From: Leptodontidium sp. MPI-SDFR-AT-0119
Taxonomy: Eukaryota; Ascomycota; Leotiomycetes; Helotiales; Leptodontidiaceae
Length of the DNA stretch: 64,000 bases
Direction: 5' to 3'
NCBI GenBank assembly: GCA_020726505.1
Contig: JAHLEZ010000010.1
Location: forward strand, 1-64,000
A model generated the notes under the pieces. It had not been told where the DNA came from. It saw only the letters and a program-made list of their open reading frames with translations, and searched no databases. A program made the position numbers and the translations under genes. Shown one piece after another: positions 33,601 to 47,070 of the stretch; position 1 is the first letter of the stretch; each line of letters begins with the position of its first letter.

Positions 33601-36600
33601 TCAATTCAAGTCGCACCGCCAATCCTCGCACAATGACTTGATCTGTACAGCAAAAGTACCGCCCAGACAGATGGAGTAACTTCAATTATAATTCTCACAG
33701 AGTGTCTGCCAGTCAGCCTCAATCGGGGCTCAGCAAACACAAATACCGGTACGGTATTGTCAGAGTGTGATGTTACATTTGCACACACACACCTCATCCC
33801 ACGACTCCTCTCACGACTCATGATGAACTGTATGGGCTGAACCTTCCTTGCCTTGCCTTGCGCTGAGGTCCCTGACAAACGAACAAACGAGCGTTCTTCA
33901 GCTCAGGGCTCACGCACTCACACAGTGACTTAATTAAAGTCATGTCAGTGCCCGACCTAAAACATTCTCGAAAAACTCTATCTTCTGGTCACTTGTCATG
34001 TCTTATCATGTTGTCGCATTATATCAGCACGAGTAATAAAAACAAAAACCTATCTACCTAGTACCTATCTAAATTACCTCCAGCAAAATGCCCGTAAATA
34101 CAAACAGACAGATGTGCGGGAGGGAAGGAATAAAGAAGTAAAACAAACCGTCCGACCGTCTATTCAATATTCAAAAATCGAAAACTCAAAATCCGGAATC
34201 TGAATGGAAAGCCTCCGCGAAAGCCTGATCCAAGTCATTTCAACACACACACACACACACACACACACAACAAAACGGACGAACAAAGAAAGAAGGGAAG
34301 AACTTTCGAAGGGCAAGCTAGCATCCACACACAGATCGAAGGCTTCCACAAATCGAAGACACATCCACAACTTGAGGCACTTCCATCCTTTCACGCGCAC
34401 ACAGACGCCCCGCGCCCATGCACTGCAGACACACACATGTCCATATCCACTCTCCGCCCTGAATGTCCCAACGGTCCTGCCTTTGTCTCCACTCCACTGC
34501 ATTCTCTTCTTCTCCACTGCCTGCACTAAAGCACGCTGCAGATTTGGTTCACTTACCCGCCTCCCCGCTGGCATTTGACCTCATCTACCGTGAGACCTTC
34601 TTTTCTTTGTCTCTTACCCAGGAAGTTGAGGGAGGGCCAACTCTCAATCAGAAGAAGAAAAAAAAATATTAGTAATCCCTCCTTCCAAAAACAAAACAAA
34701 AACTAACCCACACACCCTCAACCTTCTTCGCCCTGACTAAACCAAACCCAAACCTCCCCAAGCGCATCCACCATACCACAAGCGTCCCGGGAACCTGTTC
34801 CTAGCCCTCCGCTGGGTCGGTCTACTACCACTGCCCAGCATTGCGTTACTTTAGTGCCCCCCATGCCCCATGCCCTATGCCCTATGCCTCACCACCAGAA
34901 AAAACCCAAATTGACGCCCCGAGTACTACGGCGCTGGAGGGCAGACAGGGATTCGTGGTTGTTCCATCTCGAAAGGGGAATGGTGGCGCAGGGGTGGGAA
35001 ACGGATTGCTGGGTCGCTGGGGCTGGTGGGCTGACGGTCCTGTGGGAGTGGAGTGGGCTTGGGGCTGTCTTGGGTGATGAAGAAAGGGGAATATCGGTAG
35101 CCCAGGCGTTTGGTTATTGATAATGGAGATAGATTCTTTTTTTGTCCGCTTCGGTTTCCGGTGGAAGCGCAAATCAGTTTAGGAGGGAGTGTGATTGAAG
35201 GATGGGGAGATAGGGTAGGGTATTTGTTAAAAACCCCGTGTCGTTAGAGAAGTTATCAAAAACATGTCGAATCATCGTTTCAGCGCTACAGACAGACCTC
35301 CCAAGTGGCCAGCCTACAAGCCCAGCCCATCGCATACTACTACTCAATACATACCTCAAAACAAGTAGTCCAGGACTAGCTAGGCAGTGTTAAAGTTTAA
35401 AACAAGGCCAACAATAACATGAGATGAGATGAGATGAAAGGCGAACCCACAAAAAACGAAGGGAAAAGCCGACTCGGGACACTGTTTTATATGCCGGCCC
35501 GTCGCGTGGCGTGGCGTGCCGCCGTGATTCAGGGACTTTGGTTTCGGGGTAGTGATTTGTGAAGAGGGGACCAGTTGGATCAGATCTTGAAGGCGCGTGT
35601 TGTTGGTGGTGTGGCTATGCTGGGGAGTCATTTATTGCATTGGGTAGGTATATTTATTGGCCGCCTTGACTTGGTGAGGCTTCAGGCTTCACAGTTAGGT
35701 TGGGTTGTCTATGGCCAGCTCATCACTGGCACATAAGTAAGTCAGCTGGTTGAAAAGTAAAGTGCTGTACCTGACGCCTCATAAACGAGTCGTTTGACAA
35801 CACTTCAGACGAGATGGAGCGAGTGTGGCTGAGCTCATATATTATGTGCCCGATTGGACGTGGTCGTGGTCGTCGCAAAAGACGAGTCATACATAATTTA
35901 CATGCAGTATTTGAAGGCGAACGGACGAACCGTCTGTATCAGATCCAACCAACCACTTGGAGAGGGCAGGGTAAGGAGTCGCATTCGCCCTCGTATTGCG
36001 TTTGAAGTTCGGTTATTTCATTGCCTTTATCACCACAACCATCAGATCAAGTTCCTATCAGAATTGAGATTTGTAGCTTCACTATTTTCCGAATCCGTCT
36101 TTTCTTACTTTAGGCTGGCTGGCTGTTCAGTGATCGAGTACAGACAATCAACAACCGACCGGCAAAGAATCTCCCCTTCCGCGGGCCAACCACACCTCAG
36201 GGTCCATCCTCGCTCCTTATACCCATAGAATTCTTTCTAGAAGCTTTTTCAAAAAGTTCCACCGGAATCTCAACGGAGCTTTGTTTTACTTTACTGGTAG
36301 TCTAGTTTATGCCCCGCTCTGAAACAAGGAGAGGCTGGTAAATTCCAAAAGCCATAGCTAAATCAAATCAAAAGTCAAAAATATTACATTAATTGGAGTC
36401 TGGTATGGCAGGTTCGTTCTCCCCTTGTATCTATCTGCGTGTCCGGAACCCACTCCCGAATGAATCAATGCGATCCGAAGTTTTGGTACTGCTAAAACAA
36501 CCCCTTGCCTTGGAATACGAAGATACTCCGTAGATAGCGGTACTGTATGCACACACGCACATGCACGCAGGCAGGACGAACGCTTGACGAATGCTTGACG

Positions 36601-37000
36601 AACGCTTGATCGCTGGCTGGATTTGATAAGTATCGATGTTGATACGAGATGGTACCGGATCCACTCCCAGCCAACCGGCTCCACAAGCGCACATTCCGGT
36701 CGCTAGGCAGTTGGACGGTAGACAGATGGTTGGGTCCCGTCAGCCACCCCTTTTTAAAAGAGTTTTCTTTCAGCCTCCGGGGAGAGAGAGGGTGCAGTAG
36801 TTCGTTGGATTTTTGAGGCTAACCTACGAGTAACCTAACCCACATACAGAATTGGAAAGGCGTTGGATACTGCAGTTGGAAGGAAATAAGTGGCGTTCTG
36901 TACCTGGCATTAGCGTCCCGGCATTTCTGAATACTCCCCGCTGGTGAGTTTGCGGCTGGCGGCGTTGAGGGTTGGTTGATAGCGGAGGGAGGGCACATTA
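30611..37000. other. Gene-poor region, part 2
   Basis: No frame with a recognisable domain was found in about 6.4 kb. The DNA holds GAGATGAGATG, CA and GGAT repeats, pyrimidine-rich runs, and acceptor-like and donor-like words that could belong to spliced leaders or noncoding transcripts. Nothing more can be supported. Confidence 0.5.
34243..34268. repeat. (AC)13 microsatellite
   Basis: An uninterrupted AC dinucleotide run of about 26 bp in the gene-poor region. Confidence 0.9.
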
Positions 37001-40000
37001 GGCTGGATAGGCGCAGAAACATGGGCGGGTAGTTCAGTTCACTTTGCTTCCATTGAATGTCTTGCTTTGCTTGTCTCGGGAAGAAAGAAGGGAAGGAAGG
37101 AAGAAGAGAAAGAAGGATGGAAGAACGGTGAGAATGAAAGAAGAGAGAAAGACGGAAAGAATGTCTTGTCTCGGCTCCAGCATCTCAGTCAATAGAATAT
37201 TCCGAGTTGAAGACACTATCGATAGGTAGAATATGCCGAGCTGAACCAGCGAGGCTTTTTGATGCGAGTCTCTATCCATCTTGGCATCTTCTCAACTGTG
37301 AGATCTGTGGAACTCTAAATCTCACCTCGGTAGGTAGCCAATATGACGATACCACTGTCCAGTACGTATCGGCAGTGCAATGCAGTGAATGGTTGGGAGA
37401 ATCGTGAAAACTGGGTAATGGCTCCTCGGAAGCTTCTTTCGGGTCTTACGATGCACACTTACACTTACAGAGATCTGATTCAGATGGATAGGAGAGATGA
37501 CGATATCTTAGATTAGAATCACGGTACACCACTGTGGCTGCGGCTGTGACTGTGAATGTGACTGCGGTGCGTCCAAGGATTCGGTCCTGCTCCAGGGATC
37601 GTCTGATAGACAATTCAATCCATCAAAGCCTCGGAAAACAGAAAGCAAGAAATACGAGTCCAAATGCGTGACTGTGATCTATCTACATCAAAGAAAACCC
37701 TCGGCCTGGGGAGGATAAATTGACTCTTCCCGAGTCATTATCCTGCTTTACGTTTGCATCACCTCTCTTCAAACCCTTCGATTCGGACTTTCACAAGAGA
37801 GAAAGAGCAAGCTTTCTCGAACCGAGGAAAGCAAAGCAAGAATACCTAGCAAATCAATTGATTAATTTCACTTTCTTTGATTCAAAGTTAAACTCGTCAT
37901 CTTCAGTAAGCCTCATTCCCTCCTTATCGCCTGGGAATCTGAATCATCAACCAAGCCAAAAACCAAACCAAACCGTCGGACTCACTCAATCACCACCACC
38001 CACAAGCCAAAACGCCCGAGGCGGCCGTGCGAGTGCAGGCTTCCTCATTTCTTCCATACCCCTGACGATCAATGGCACCCATGCTGACAGCCGTGGAAGT
38101 TGAACCGGATCGACGCCCAGAAAGAAAGTTGGAAGGAAAGGAAGGGGTACGGAAGGCGGGCTGGAATTCTTCCTGCCGTGTCGTGTCTCTTTTGTGATCA
38201 TGCCGTGTCACCAACGAGCTCATGCGGCCTGTTCTGTGACCAGATTGCGATTGCAATTATGATTGCCATAGGATACTCGAGTGAATAATTGTTGGTTTGT
38301 GGCGAGTAATAAGATTTTTGGATCTGGACTTCCAGGTATTCTATTCAACTTCACCGCACGGTGTTGAATTACCTCACGATGAGCCCATTCATTCCCTCTC
38401 CTATCAATTAACCATTCTAAGGAAATATACCTTTCGTCCATTCTGCCACGCGATCAACACATACCAGGTCAGGTTTTCCTCCGCACTGTCTCGTCTCGGC
38501 TCCTCTATCCCGTGAACCTCATCCACCCCTCCTCATGGCCACCTCAAATCCCGGAATAGGCAACTCCGTCGTCCTAAACCTCCCTCCCTTTTCCTTACTC
38601 ACTCACTCACTCATCAACCAGCTTACTTCCTATCCCTCCCCGGTCTCGATCTCGGACAAAGAAGCAGTCCACCAACCTCTTAAATTCTTCCCGTCTCCGT
38701 TCACTCGTAACATGCGATGCGACGAGAGGACAGAACACAGGTTTTCTTTCTTCCTCACGGTATAGGTCCGCTCGTGCGCCCCGCCGCTCTTTTTCTTTTT
38801 AATCTGGCGTAGCGGTACTGTACGGAGTAAAACTCTCTCAACTCGGCTTGCCGACCGAGAGATAGCGTGGGCGTGATACACATGCGATGCGATGCGATGC
38901 AGGTCGGCGGCGACAGAGACATGCCGAGAGACAGAATTGAACACCGTACGTAGCTCGTGAAGAACGTTATGGACTTCGACCTTGGACCTTGGACCTTGGA
39001 AGTTAAGGAAAGGCGGAAGAACAACTTGACTTGATTTGGCTTGACTTGATTTCGTCTTGGTTGATTACTCTGGATGCTGGTGATGTGATATGCTGAGTGA
39101 GACACATAGACACAGACAGACCGAGGAACGGTAACTTGGTACCGAGGGTAAGAGATGGTGGTTGTGCCTTTGTGTGTTGCACGGAATAATTCAAGACGGT
39201 AAATTTACAGTAGAAAACGGCTGAAAGCAAGAGAAGAAGGGGAGATCCTGGTCTGGGGTATATAGCTCGGCAATAGTCATATCGGGGAAATGAGAAAGAG
39301 AAGGAAAGGTTTTTGGAGTCATTGTTCCGTTATTCTGGCATTAGATCCCTGCCTCTCTTCTTTTCTTTTCCCCCGTTTGTTTTGTTTTCTTTACAAGTGA
39401 GTAAGTTGGTTCATGACGATGAAGAAGAAGGTTGATGAAAGCACAAACGCTTGAGCATCAAAAGCACTTCAATTGAGGCATGCATATTCAAGCGCGAGGG
39501 GACGACGCGCGCAACCGTTTACTCTTTTTTTCCCTTTCATTTTCTCACTTCTGTAAGATACAGGGATAGGATAAGTCAGGATAAGATTAAGATAACCAGA
39601 CAGACAGACGCCTCTCCCATCACATGGAATCAAGGATCACATCCCCCGGCCGCGGGTCCTGGCCTGGCCCGCCCTGGCTTGACATGTGGACAGACAACTC
39701 ACTTCACCACCCCGTTGTTTCCACAGCTTCTGATGTGTTTCCAATTATTCCAGTTCGTTTTTCCACATGAAAGAAGCTGCTCAAAGACAAGACCGGACAG
39801 GCATACCGGTAGGTAGGGTAGGGCATGGTCATGCAGGACAGGACAGACCCAAACCCAACCCTTCTCTTCTCCCCCAGTTCATGCAGCCATCCTAGTCATC
39901 CATCCAGCCAGCCAGCCACCATACCCACAAGAGGAACGCCAGCAAGGATTCGGCGATGGCACTCGAGGCATTCGCGGCCTGGGACTTTATAATGCCACGA

Positions 40001-43000
40001 GGGATAAGATACGGAATTTTCCATCTCATCTTTTCTCGCTGGGTGTTTGAGGGCAGTGAGGATGCGGATGGTTTGGTTTGAGGTGGACCTTTATCATGCA
40101 GGGCAGGGGGGGCATGCATGCATGTTTCCTCGTTTGGTTCCTGCGTCTGTCCCTGGGTCTGTTTGAGTGGACGTAAATTTACTTTTCCCTCCTGCTTGGT
40201 GGTAATTTACGTAAATTACAGCATGCAGCAGCGCACCGTACATTGCATATCTGGGTCCGTATTTCCCATCACACCCCCCCTTCTTCTTTGCGTGTCAATT
40301 CGCAGTTGCATTTAAATCACATGAAGCCGAATGTAGTGTGTGAGTAGAGTGGAGTGGAGTGAGAGTGCCGTACACGCGCAGATCTGTCCTGTCTGTCTTC
40401 TTCAAACAGAAGAGACTAATTTGTCAATCTCAATCTCAATCTCAGACTCGGACTTGGTTAGACTCAGGCTCACGGACGGAAGTGAAAGTCAAATTATCAA
40501 AATCTAAATGATCATAGAAATGCAAGGGAAGGGGCAGAATCTCAAATTTAGTCTTTCGCTTTAGAAGGATTAGGCGGCCTTCTAGTGCCCTTCTGGAACC
40601 CTTCTTAAGCCTTGTGCTGACTTGGATTAGCCTGTTGTCTGAGACAGATCAGACCTCCCCGAGTTGAGTGGTGGGGAGGACTCAGAGGAGTGGTGTGGAG
40701 TCAGAAGCAGAGGTTCCAGAAACTCAAATCTCGGCTTCTAGCCGATGCGGTTACATCCACAACATGGTTCGCAGGGGACATGGTTGGTGGTAAGTTGCCT
40801 CTTCTGCCGTCAAAGTGTTCATCCGAATCAGGGGAGTGTTGTATTTCCTCCCCGGAATTATTTCAGTGCCACACGGCGACGGCTGCAGAAGCTGGATCAA
40901 ATCAGATCAGTCTCAAAGAAACGTTCATGACTAGTCCATTTAACATGATTTTGTTCGTAAGCAGTCCCGTAAACAGACACGTTTTCAATGCACCAATGTG
41001 ACGAGAACTGTCGAACCTCACTTTTTCCTCTACAGAGTATCCTTTCCCCCTTCTCTCTTCTTGTTTGTTCTTTGGCAAGCTAGCGGAGCGTAAGCAAGAG
41101 GAGGCTGGAGGGTCCAGGTTTCCGACTGTTTGGGCGTAAACGCAATCTCCGCGTCTGCGTCGTCTTGAGTCCGCGTCTGTTGACCCCCGGTCTTTGTCTC
41201 GCGTGAGTGAGCGAGCGGTTTGGTCCTCCCGTACCCGAGGAGACGGGATCGACCCCGTTGGGAATGGAGTCAGTCAGAGCCGGTTGGTGGATCTTTCATG
41301 GATATGGTGCCGTAGCTCAGATGGATGGATGGATGGAGGCTGGTGATGGACGAGGGAAGGGGAGGCTGGTTGACGATCATGACCTTTCCGTTGGGAAAGT
41401 GAGAATAGATTGAAATAGTGGGTTCTTACTTTAGTAGTGGCAGTGGAGAACATGTCATCTTCTCCGTCCTCCTCTTGTTGGCGTGGTGATCTCCTTTTCC
41501 CTTTAAGGCTTGGATTCGAAAGGAGAATTTCGTGAGAGATGGAGGAGGGAAGACCTGGGGAGCTTGGGCTTGAACTCTGAAGAGATGGGGATTTTTGAGG
41601 CTGAAGTGGAGTTCTTTTAGGCAATCGATTTGAAAGATCGTCATCAAACTTTTCCTCTTCGGTCCTCCTTTCCTCTCCTTTCCCAAGTTTTTCCATCTGT
41701 CATCTCGTATCTTGTTCATTTGAAAATTTCCTTCCGCGCGTTGTAATTTGCTTTTCTGTAACATGTCGTTTTCGGTTTTCATATGCGCTGTCTGTTGATC
41801 ATGTCCCTGCAATGGTTAGCCCATGGCGAGTTCCGCTGACAGGTAGATCTTGCAGCTTGTTTGGAAGATCCGATTCGGGATTTCAATTCGAGCTGGACCG
41901 GCCTTCCTCAAATCGATACGTCTTCCGCGAGCCAGCTGCCGGATGGGATATGGCTTCGGGACTGGGGTGCGTTTCGAAATGTCTTGATACACGTGGGAAC
42001 TTGGAAGAGAAGAGCCTCGGTGGGGGTACACGTGAAAGGCGTGGGATGGTGCCTGATTAGGAAGTCTTTCAGGGATATCACGTGTGATGGTTTGTGATAT
42101 CTTTCTGCCTGTTGGTGTGTTGATCTTTGGCTTTTGCACTTCTTCATCCTTCGCAAAAATTACTCTCGTCATCCTGTTCCAAACTTATCCGTCTTCGGCA
42201 TTCCTCTCGAATAAAGAACACGATTTATATCACATGACCATTTCCATTTTTGTGCCATCTTGCCTCCCTCCCAATCCAGCCCTACAACGACCACAAAGCT
42301 TCAAGATTCCAACCAAAACGGCTTCCTCCCCATCACCACGCTTAAAACGTGGAATTTCTCCTCTTTGTTGCACTTCGCAAAAAGTCGAATAATCTCCGAG
42401 AATCCTGAAGCCATCCTTCAACAAGTTATCACACGTTTTTGGTTTTGGTTTCGTGTCGTTTGTGGCTCGTTCACCCTTCGACGCCACGCCCGCCTCAGGG
42501 CAATTCGGCGCCGCCACAGACAAGACTATTCTATTTGCAGCGCGCTACGGAACAAAGTAAACACAAGTTTCATTGCGATATGCGACTGGCCTTGCGTCTT
42601 TTGGACTTTTGGGCTTTTGGGGGAGAGGGAATGAGGAAAGAGGGCTTCGTGTTCGGGCTGCTTGTGGCTGCGTTTAAGTTTTGTGGTTACCGTGTTGAGG
42701 AGACTGAGGGGACGATGAGTGTGTCTATTTTTGGATTCTTAGATCAAGAGCACATTTCGTGATGGAGAGGTTGGTGGCTTCGCGCTTGAACTTCCAAGAA
42801 AGCATCTTGAAATTTCTTTTACTCCGGAAAGGTTCGCATTGCTGGTCTGGGGGGGTTTACGAGATTCGTTTCTTTCCTTCTTCTAGTCTCGAGGTTTCAG
42901 AGCCGTTTGTTCATCAAGACAAATCTCCGAATCCCTTCAACCTCAAACGAATCCTCAACACCAACATCATCCACCAACGACAGGACAGGCTTCCAGTCCT
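37001..43000. other. Gene-poor region, part 3
   Basis: No accepted gene. On the minus strand between about 41812 and 41426 there is a protein-like stretch (KRTPLQPQKSPSL, then GKRRSPRQQEEDGEDDMFS) that ends at a GTAAGAAC donor-like site and begins after GCTAACCATTGCAG-like acceptors. It may be an exon of an unrecognised gene but could not be joined to others. Plus-strand leader-like sequence lies near 37720-38540. Confidence 0.4.
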
Positions 43001-46000
43001 CCGACCCCTCACTTCCGATGCATAAATCATCGCCATCACACCAACACCAACACTGGCACCATCACAGCCTTATCTCACTTCTCCTCAACAAAAAAAACAA
43101 ACCCGTCGATCCCTCGCACGATCCTCTCTTCCCCTCCTCAACCGACCGGCTCATGATCCGATCTCCACAGACACGGCAGAAACAAGCCTCTGTCGACTCG
43201 ATTCGCACCGAGAATAGCTCCCGTCAAGCTCGCATCGGGGCCCGATCGGAAGCAGCCAGGTGCAGCCTAGATCTACTCTGAAACTCATTTCCCCGATCTA
43301 GCTTATGGTCTAATCACGATTGGCTCGAGAGCTACTGCAGGTTCGTGCCTGCAACTGGCGTTTAAGCTTCAGGAGTAGGCCGCGATTTTCTCGTTCTTAT
43401 CTCGCATTCTCGCATGGCCTGGGGTTTTTGATGTCATTTCCCCCTGCACCATTAATTAGTGATGGTTCATTTGTTCCCGTTCCTGATCTCGTTCCTGGTC
43501 TTGTTGCTTAGTTTGCTTTCTCCGGGTGCGATGGGTGAAGCTTCCGAAGAATGGTGGAGAAACCTAGGCTTTCTTCATGGAAAGTCTGTGGTTTGTAGAA
43601 AAATAGTAGGTGCTGTACAAGGAGACAAGCATGTGCAATTGCTGGTCATGTCCATGTGTAGGTTTTGCAAGTTGTATTACAAACCATCGACTGCGTAAGC
43701 TTATCGGTTATTGACTTTCCTGGCGAGGGGGAAAAGGTCGTGAGAAGTGTACCTCTCGTAGAGAACGTATTTTATTCCCCAAACAGCCATGATTTTAGGT
43801 AAATTTCCTTTCCAAAGCTTGATACTCACCGGGGCTGCGCTACTCCTCCTCCTCCCGAAGTACATGGGAACTAAGTAGGACCTAGGGGGTTCCAAAACCC
43901 CAGACCTGGGATCGATGGACCGTCGGAAATTTTATTGCTACATGCAACAAAAGTCTACAAAAGAGAGACTTAAATTACTCTTTGAGTCGCTGGGCTGATT
44001 AGCGATTGGCACTCGCCCGGGTGATGGAAGTTCTGGGACCGATCAAACGATAGATGGAGGCTAGAGTGTTGATCTACTAGTTGGTAAATACCCGTTGCGA
44101 CTTGAGCTCTCAACAGCTGGAGGTGGTGGAGACAAGACAAGCGAGCGACCCCGCATAACAGAGGAGAGAGTCTCCATATACTTACCTTAGGTACCATCAA
44201 TCCCACCCACCTGCTGACCCCGCCGTGGGTAAGATCCACTTTCTTGCGATTTGCAACAAAAGGTGTTCTGTTCGTTCAGGATGGAGGGGATGGCGATGTC
44301 CCGCTTTTGAGGTGGGGAAAGACGATCTGTGGCTTGTTTGCATGCAGGTGTTGAGATGATCTGTTATCATGTGGCATGAGGTGGGATCTTGGTGAATGGG
44401 CAATGCTCTAATTAAGCTTGAACAGCAAGCTTAGTAAGGGGTGTTTAGTCGTGCAGATAAGCTTGCCTTGCCTCTCTTGCTCTTTACGTTGCAGCAAGCC
44501 AGTAGTAGAGACCTTTCCAAATTTCAGAGAGATTCTTCGTCCCTCCACCTCAAGAGTATTATCCGCCACATGTTCACTAGACTTCAAGATCATCAGCCTT
44601 ACAGATCTACCTAGGTACGTAGGGCAGGTGTGCAAATCCCCCTCTTCCTCCGCACATTACTTACTCCCCGCTCGCTCCTCATCAGCAGACGACCCCTCGC
44701 TTCAAGCCCAAACCTTAATAACAGAAAGGCACGGTACTGTAGGACCAACAGCCTTATCTTTCGACTGCAGCAACACAGTAAACCACAGTACGGCACATGA
44801 AACAAGCCCTCCTCAACGTTTTGCGGGGTTGATACTAAATAAAACATAGAATAGCGTACCGGCGTCTCTTCCGTTACCAGCCATAAGACAGCTCTTTACA
44901 TTCCTCGAGATATCTAGCTCCAGCTTCCCCGAAAAGAGGAACCTCGGCAGCCATCTCCCCGCTGCACTACTGTAGCTAGACTCCGCCTCCGCCTCTCCCC
45001 TCCTCTCTCCTCTCTCGATTCCCCGTCTTGGCATCTCCTCTCCTCTCTTCCTTTCTGTTCTTTTCCCCTCTCCCCTTTTTTGCACACCTCGCTTTCCCCA
45101 CAACACCACGCAAAAAAAAAAAAGCAATTTCAGCATCCACTTACAACATCCACATCCAAGGTGAGTGGTGAGCCATTCGCTCGAAGTGGAGATTGGGTGG
45201 GGCGTGTGCGATTTGCAACAAAAAAACGATCGAACGAACGGGTTTGATGGATTGATTACCTATTGTTAATGGGACGATACCCCGCTGATGATTACTTACC
45301 TTGCCTCTCCCCTTGTCTGGTGGGCTTTGGCTTTGGCTTGTGGGCTGGGAAAGGGTAAGGAAAGGGTGCGGTGTGGTTGTGGGATGGGAGAGGATGGGGA
45401 TGGGGATGGATGGTGTGGGGTTGTGGGCTGATCTCTGGTATGAGGTGGAGGTGGGCGGATAGTATGCGATGCGATGCTGTTTGTCAGCGGATTTTTACCG
45501 ATTTGATTGGGAAGAGGGTCTTTTTGAAGATGAGTAATGTTCCGAAGGAAATGGGATTTTTTGAGGTGGGAATGTAGGTATGTGGCTTATGGAGGTTGAT
45601 GGTGATGCTGATGCTGATTGAGGTTGTGGGCGTGGGTGTGGGATTTGAAGAAAGAGTGCGGGTTGGAGTGGTCCGAGTGAGGACGTATGAATATCTGTAA
45701 GGCGTACAACGTAAAGTTACGTCCGTTCCATATCTTCGGAGTAAGAACATTCAGGTAGCCGACCTGTTGGATACATCGTTGGAGAATTCGTTGGATTTTA
45801 AATTATCTTAAGAGTTTTATAGCTATTTCTAGAGACCAGCTGAAGCCGCTTGATCGAAGGCCAGGTGTTTGGAGATGACTTATTCCTTCTGAGTTCCAAT
45901 AACACTCTCACGGATACTTAGGACAGAAAACACTAGCCTGCAAGGGACTGATACATGTACCAAGGGCTGGATTGTTTTAGATCTCAAATTTTCCGAAGCC

Positions 46001-47070
46001 GAGAAGAACAGCCCATCAGAGCCTCAATCAGCAGCACATCAGGAAAGGGGGACCACCTCGCTTGCGCCAAAACGACCACACCCCGGAAACTACCAGTAGG
46101 TTTCATTCATCAAAACTTCATCCACCTTCACTCGTCTTTAACCACACATCATCTCTCTCATCACCATATATCCTTTCACCCACCCTTTTTTATCTCTGGT
46201 AGTCCTTAAGGACTCACTCGGTGAAAGAGCCGTGGACCCGGGTGAAGAAGGGTGTCGACATCCTCGTTTTTCGATTTGGTGGTGGCGGGGTGCATCTTAT
46301 CCCTGCCATCATTCTTCGTGCCCTGAATTTGTACTGTATCGTACCTCGTCCCATATCTGCCTATTTTCACATGTTCTTGGGTTCCTTTCTTTGTTGGATG
46401 AGTCTTTTGCGTCACGATTCCTGTTGCTCAGAGTCTGAGTCACTAGAAGAAACTTAGAGTCGTACTTCCCTCTCTGAAGTTTTCAACGAGCCCGCGATCG
46501 GTGGACTCGAGTCTGTTTGTGTCACCTACATGAATCTGCTATTGCAAAGTTATGCATCATAAGCTTCTTTCCTCCATACATACTTTTCGAGATAATCTCT
46601 CGCCAAGTAACGAGAGATCAAATCGGACGAAACCCCAGCCCTATTCATCTTTGTGGCTTGCATGCGGTCCTTTTGACAGCAAAGTGGCGGTGGCTGAGGA
46701 CGCTGAGTTGGGGGCCTTCTGACTGGCTACACCAGAGTTTATCGCATCCTTCAAACATGTCAAGCGATATGGCTTGTTCTGGGTAATTATTCCACGAATC
46801 TGCTCTGCAAACAGTTCCAGCTTTCGAGGACCGTTGAGATTGTGTGTGCATTGTTCTTGAAGGCTGCGATAAAGTGCTCTTTCCAATCCAGTTCGCCCAA
46901 TCATCAAGGAGAATGCTGCAACGTGATCTCTAACGAGTCACATCAAGCCGGGCACTCAGCCTTGCGACCCTGGCAAGTTGAATCGGTGGGCAGGTACTTA
47001 TATGGTCTGGATATCCTATTGCTCCAAAAATTATCCTTCAAGATGGCGCTCAACTATCACTCGATAAACC
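43001..47070. other. Gene-poor region, part 4, and promoter of the 47-kb gene
   Basis: Short frames such as 43018-43281 (plus, His/Ser-rich) and 46641-46904 (minus, 87 codons) have ordinary composition but no known domain, and I do not call them. The last few hundred bases should hold the promoter of the membrane-protein gene. Confidence 0.45.

Noticed and set aside
34204..34578. Plus-strand frame with a poly-His-Thr run
   Set aside because: The run is the translation of an AC microsatellite; the rest lacks coding character.
38535..38765. Plus-strand ORF starting MATSNPGIGN
   Set aside because: It has a good start context but only 76 codons with a Ser/Pro-rich product; no homology recognised and no clear introns.
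41185..41275. B-box-like word GGGATCGACCCCG, possible tRNA
   Set aside because: The word does not fit the GGTTCGANNCC consensus and no cloverleaf with acceptor stem can be drawn.
46641..46904. 87-codon minus-strand frame with ordinary composition
   Set aside because: It lies in the probable promoter of the 47-kb gene, has no domain, and no splice partner was found. Not excluded, but unsupported.
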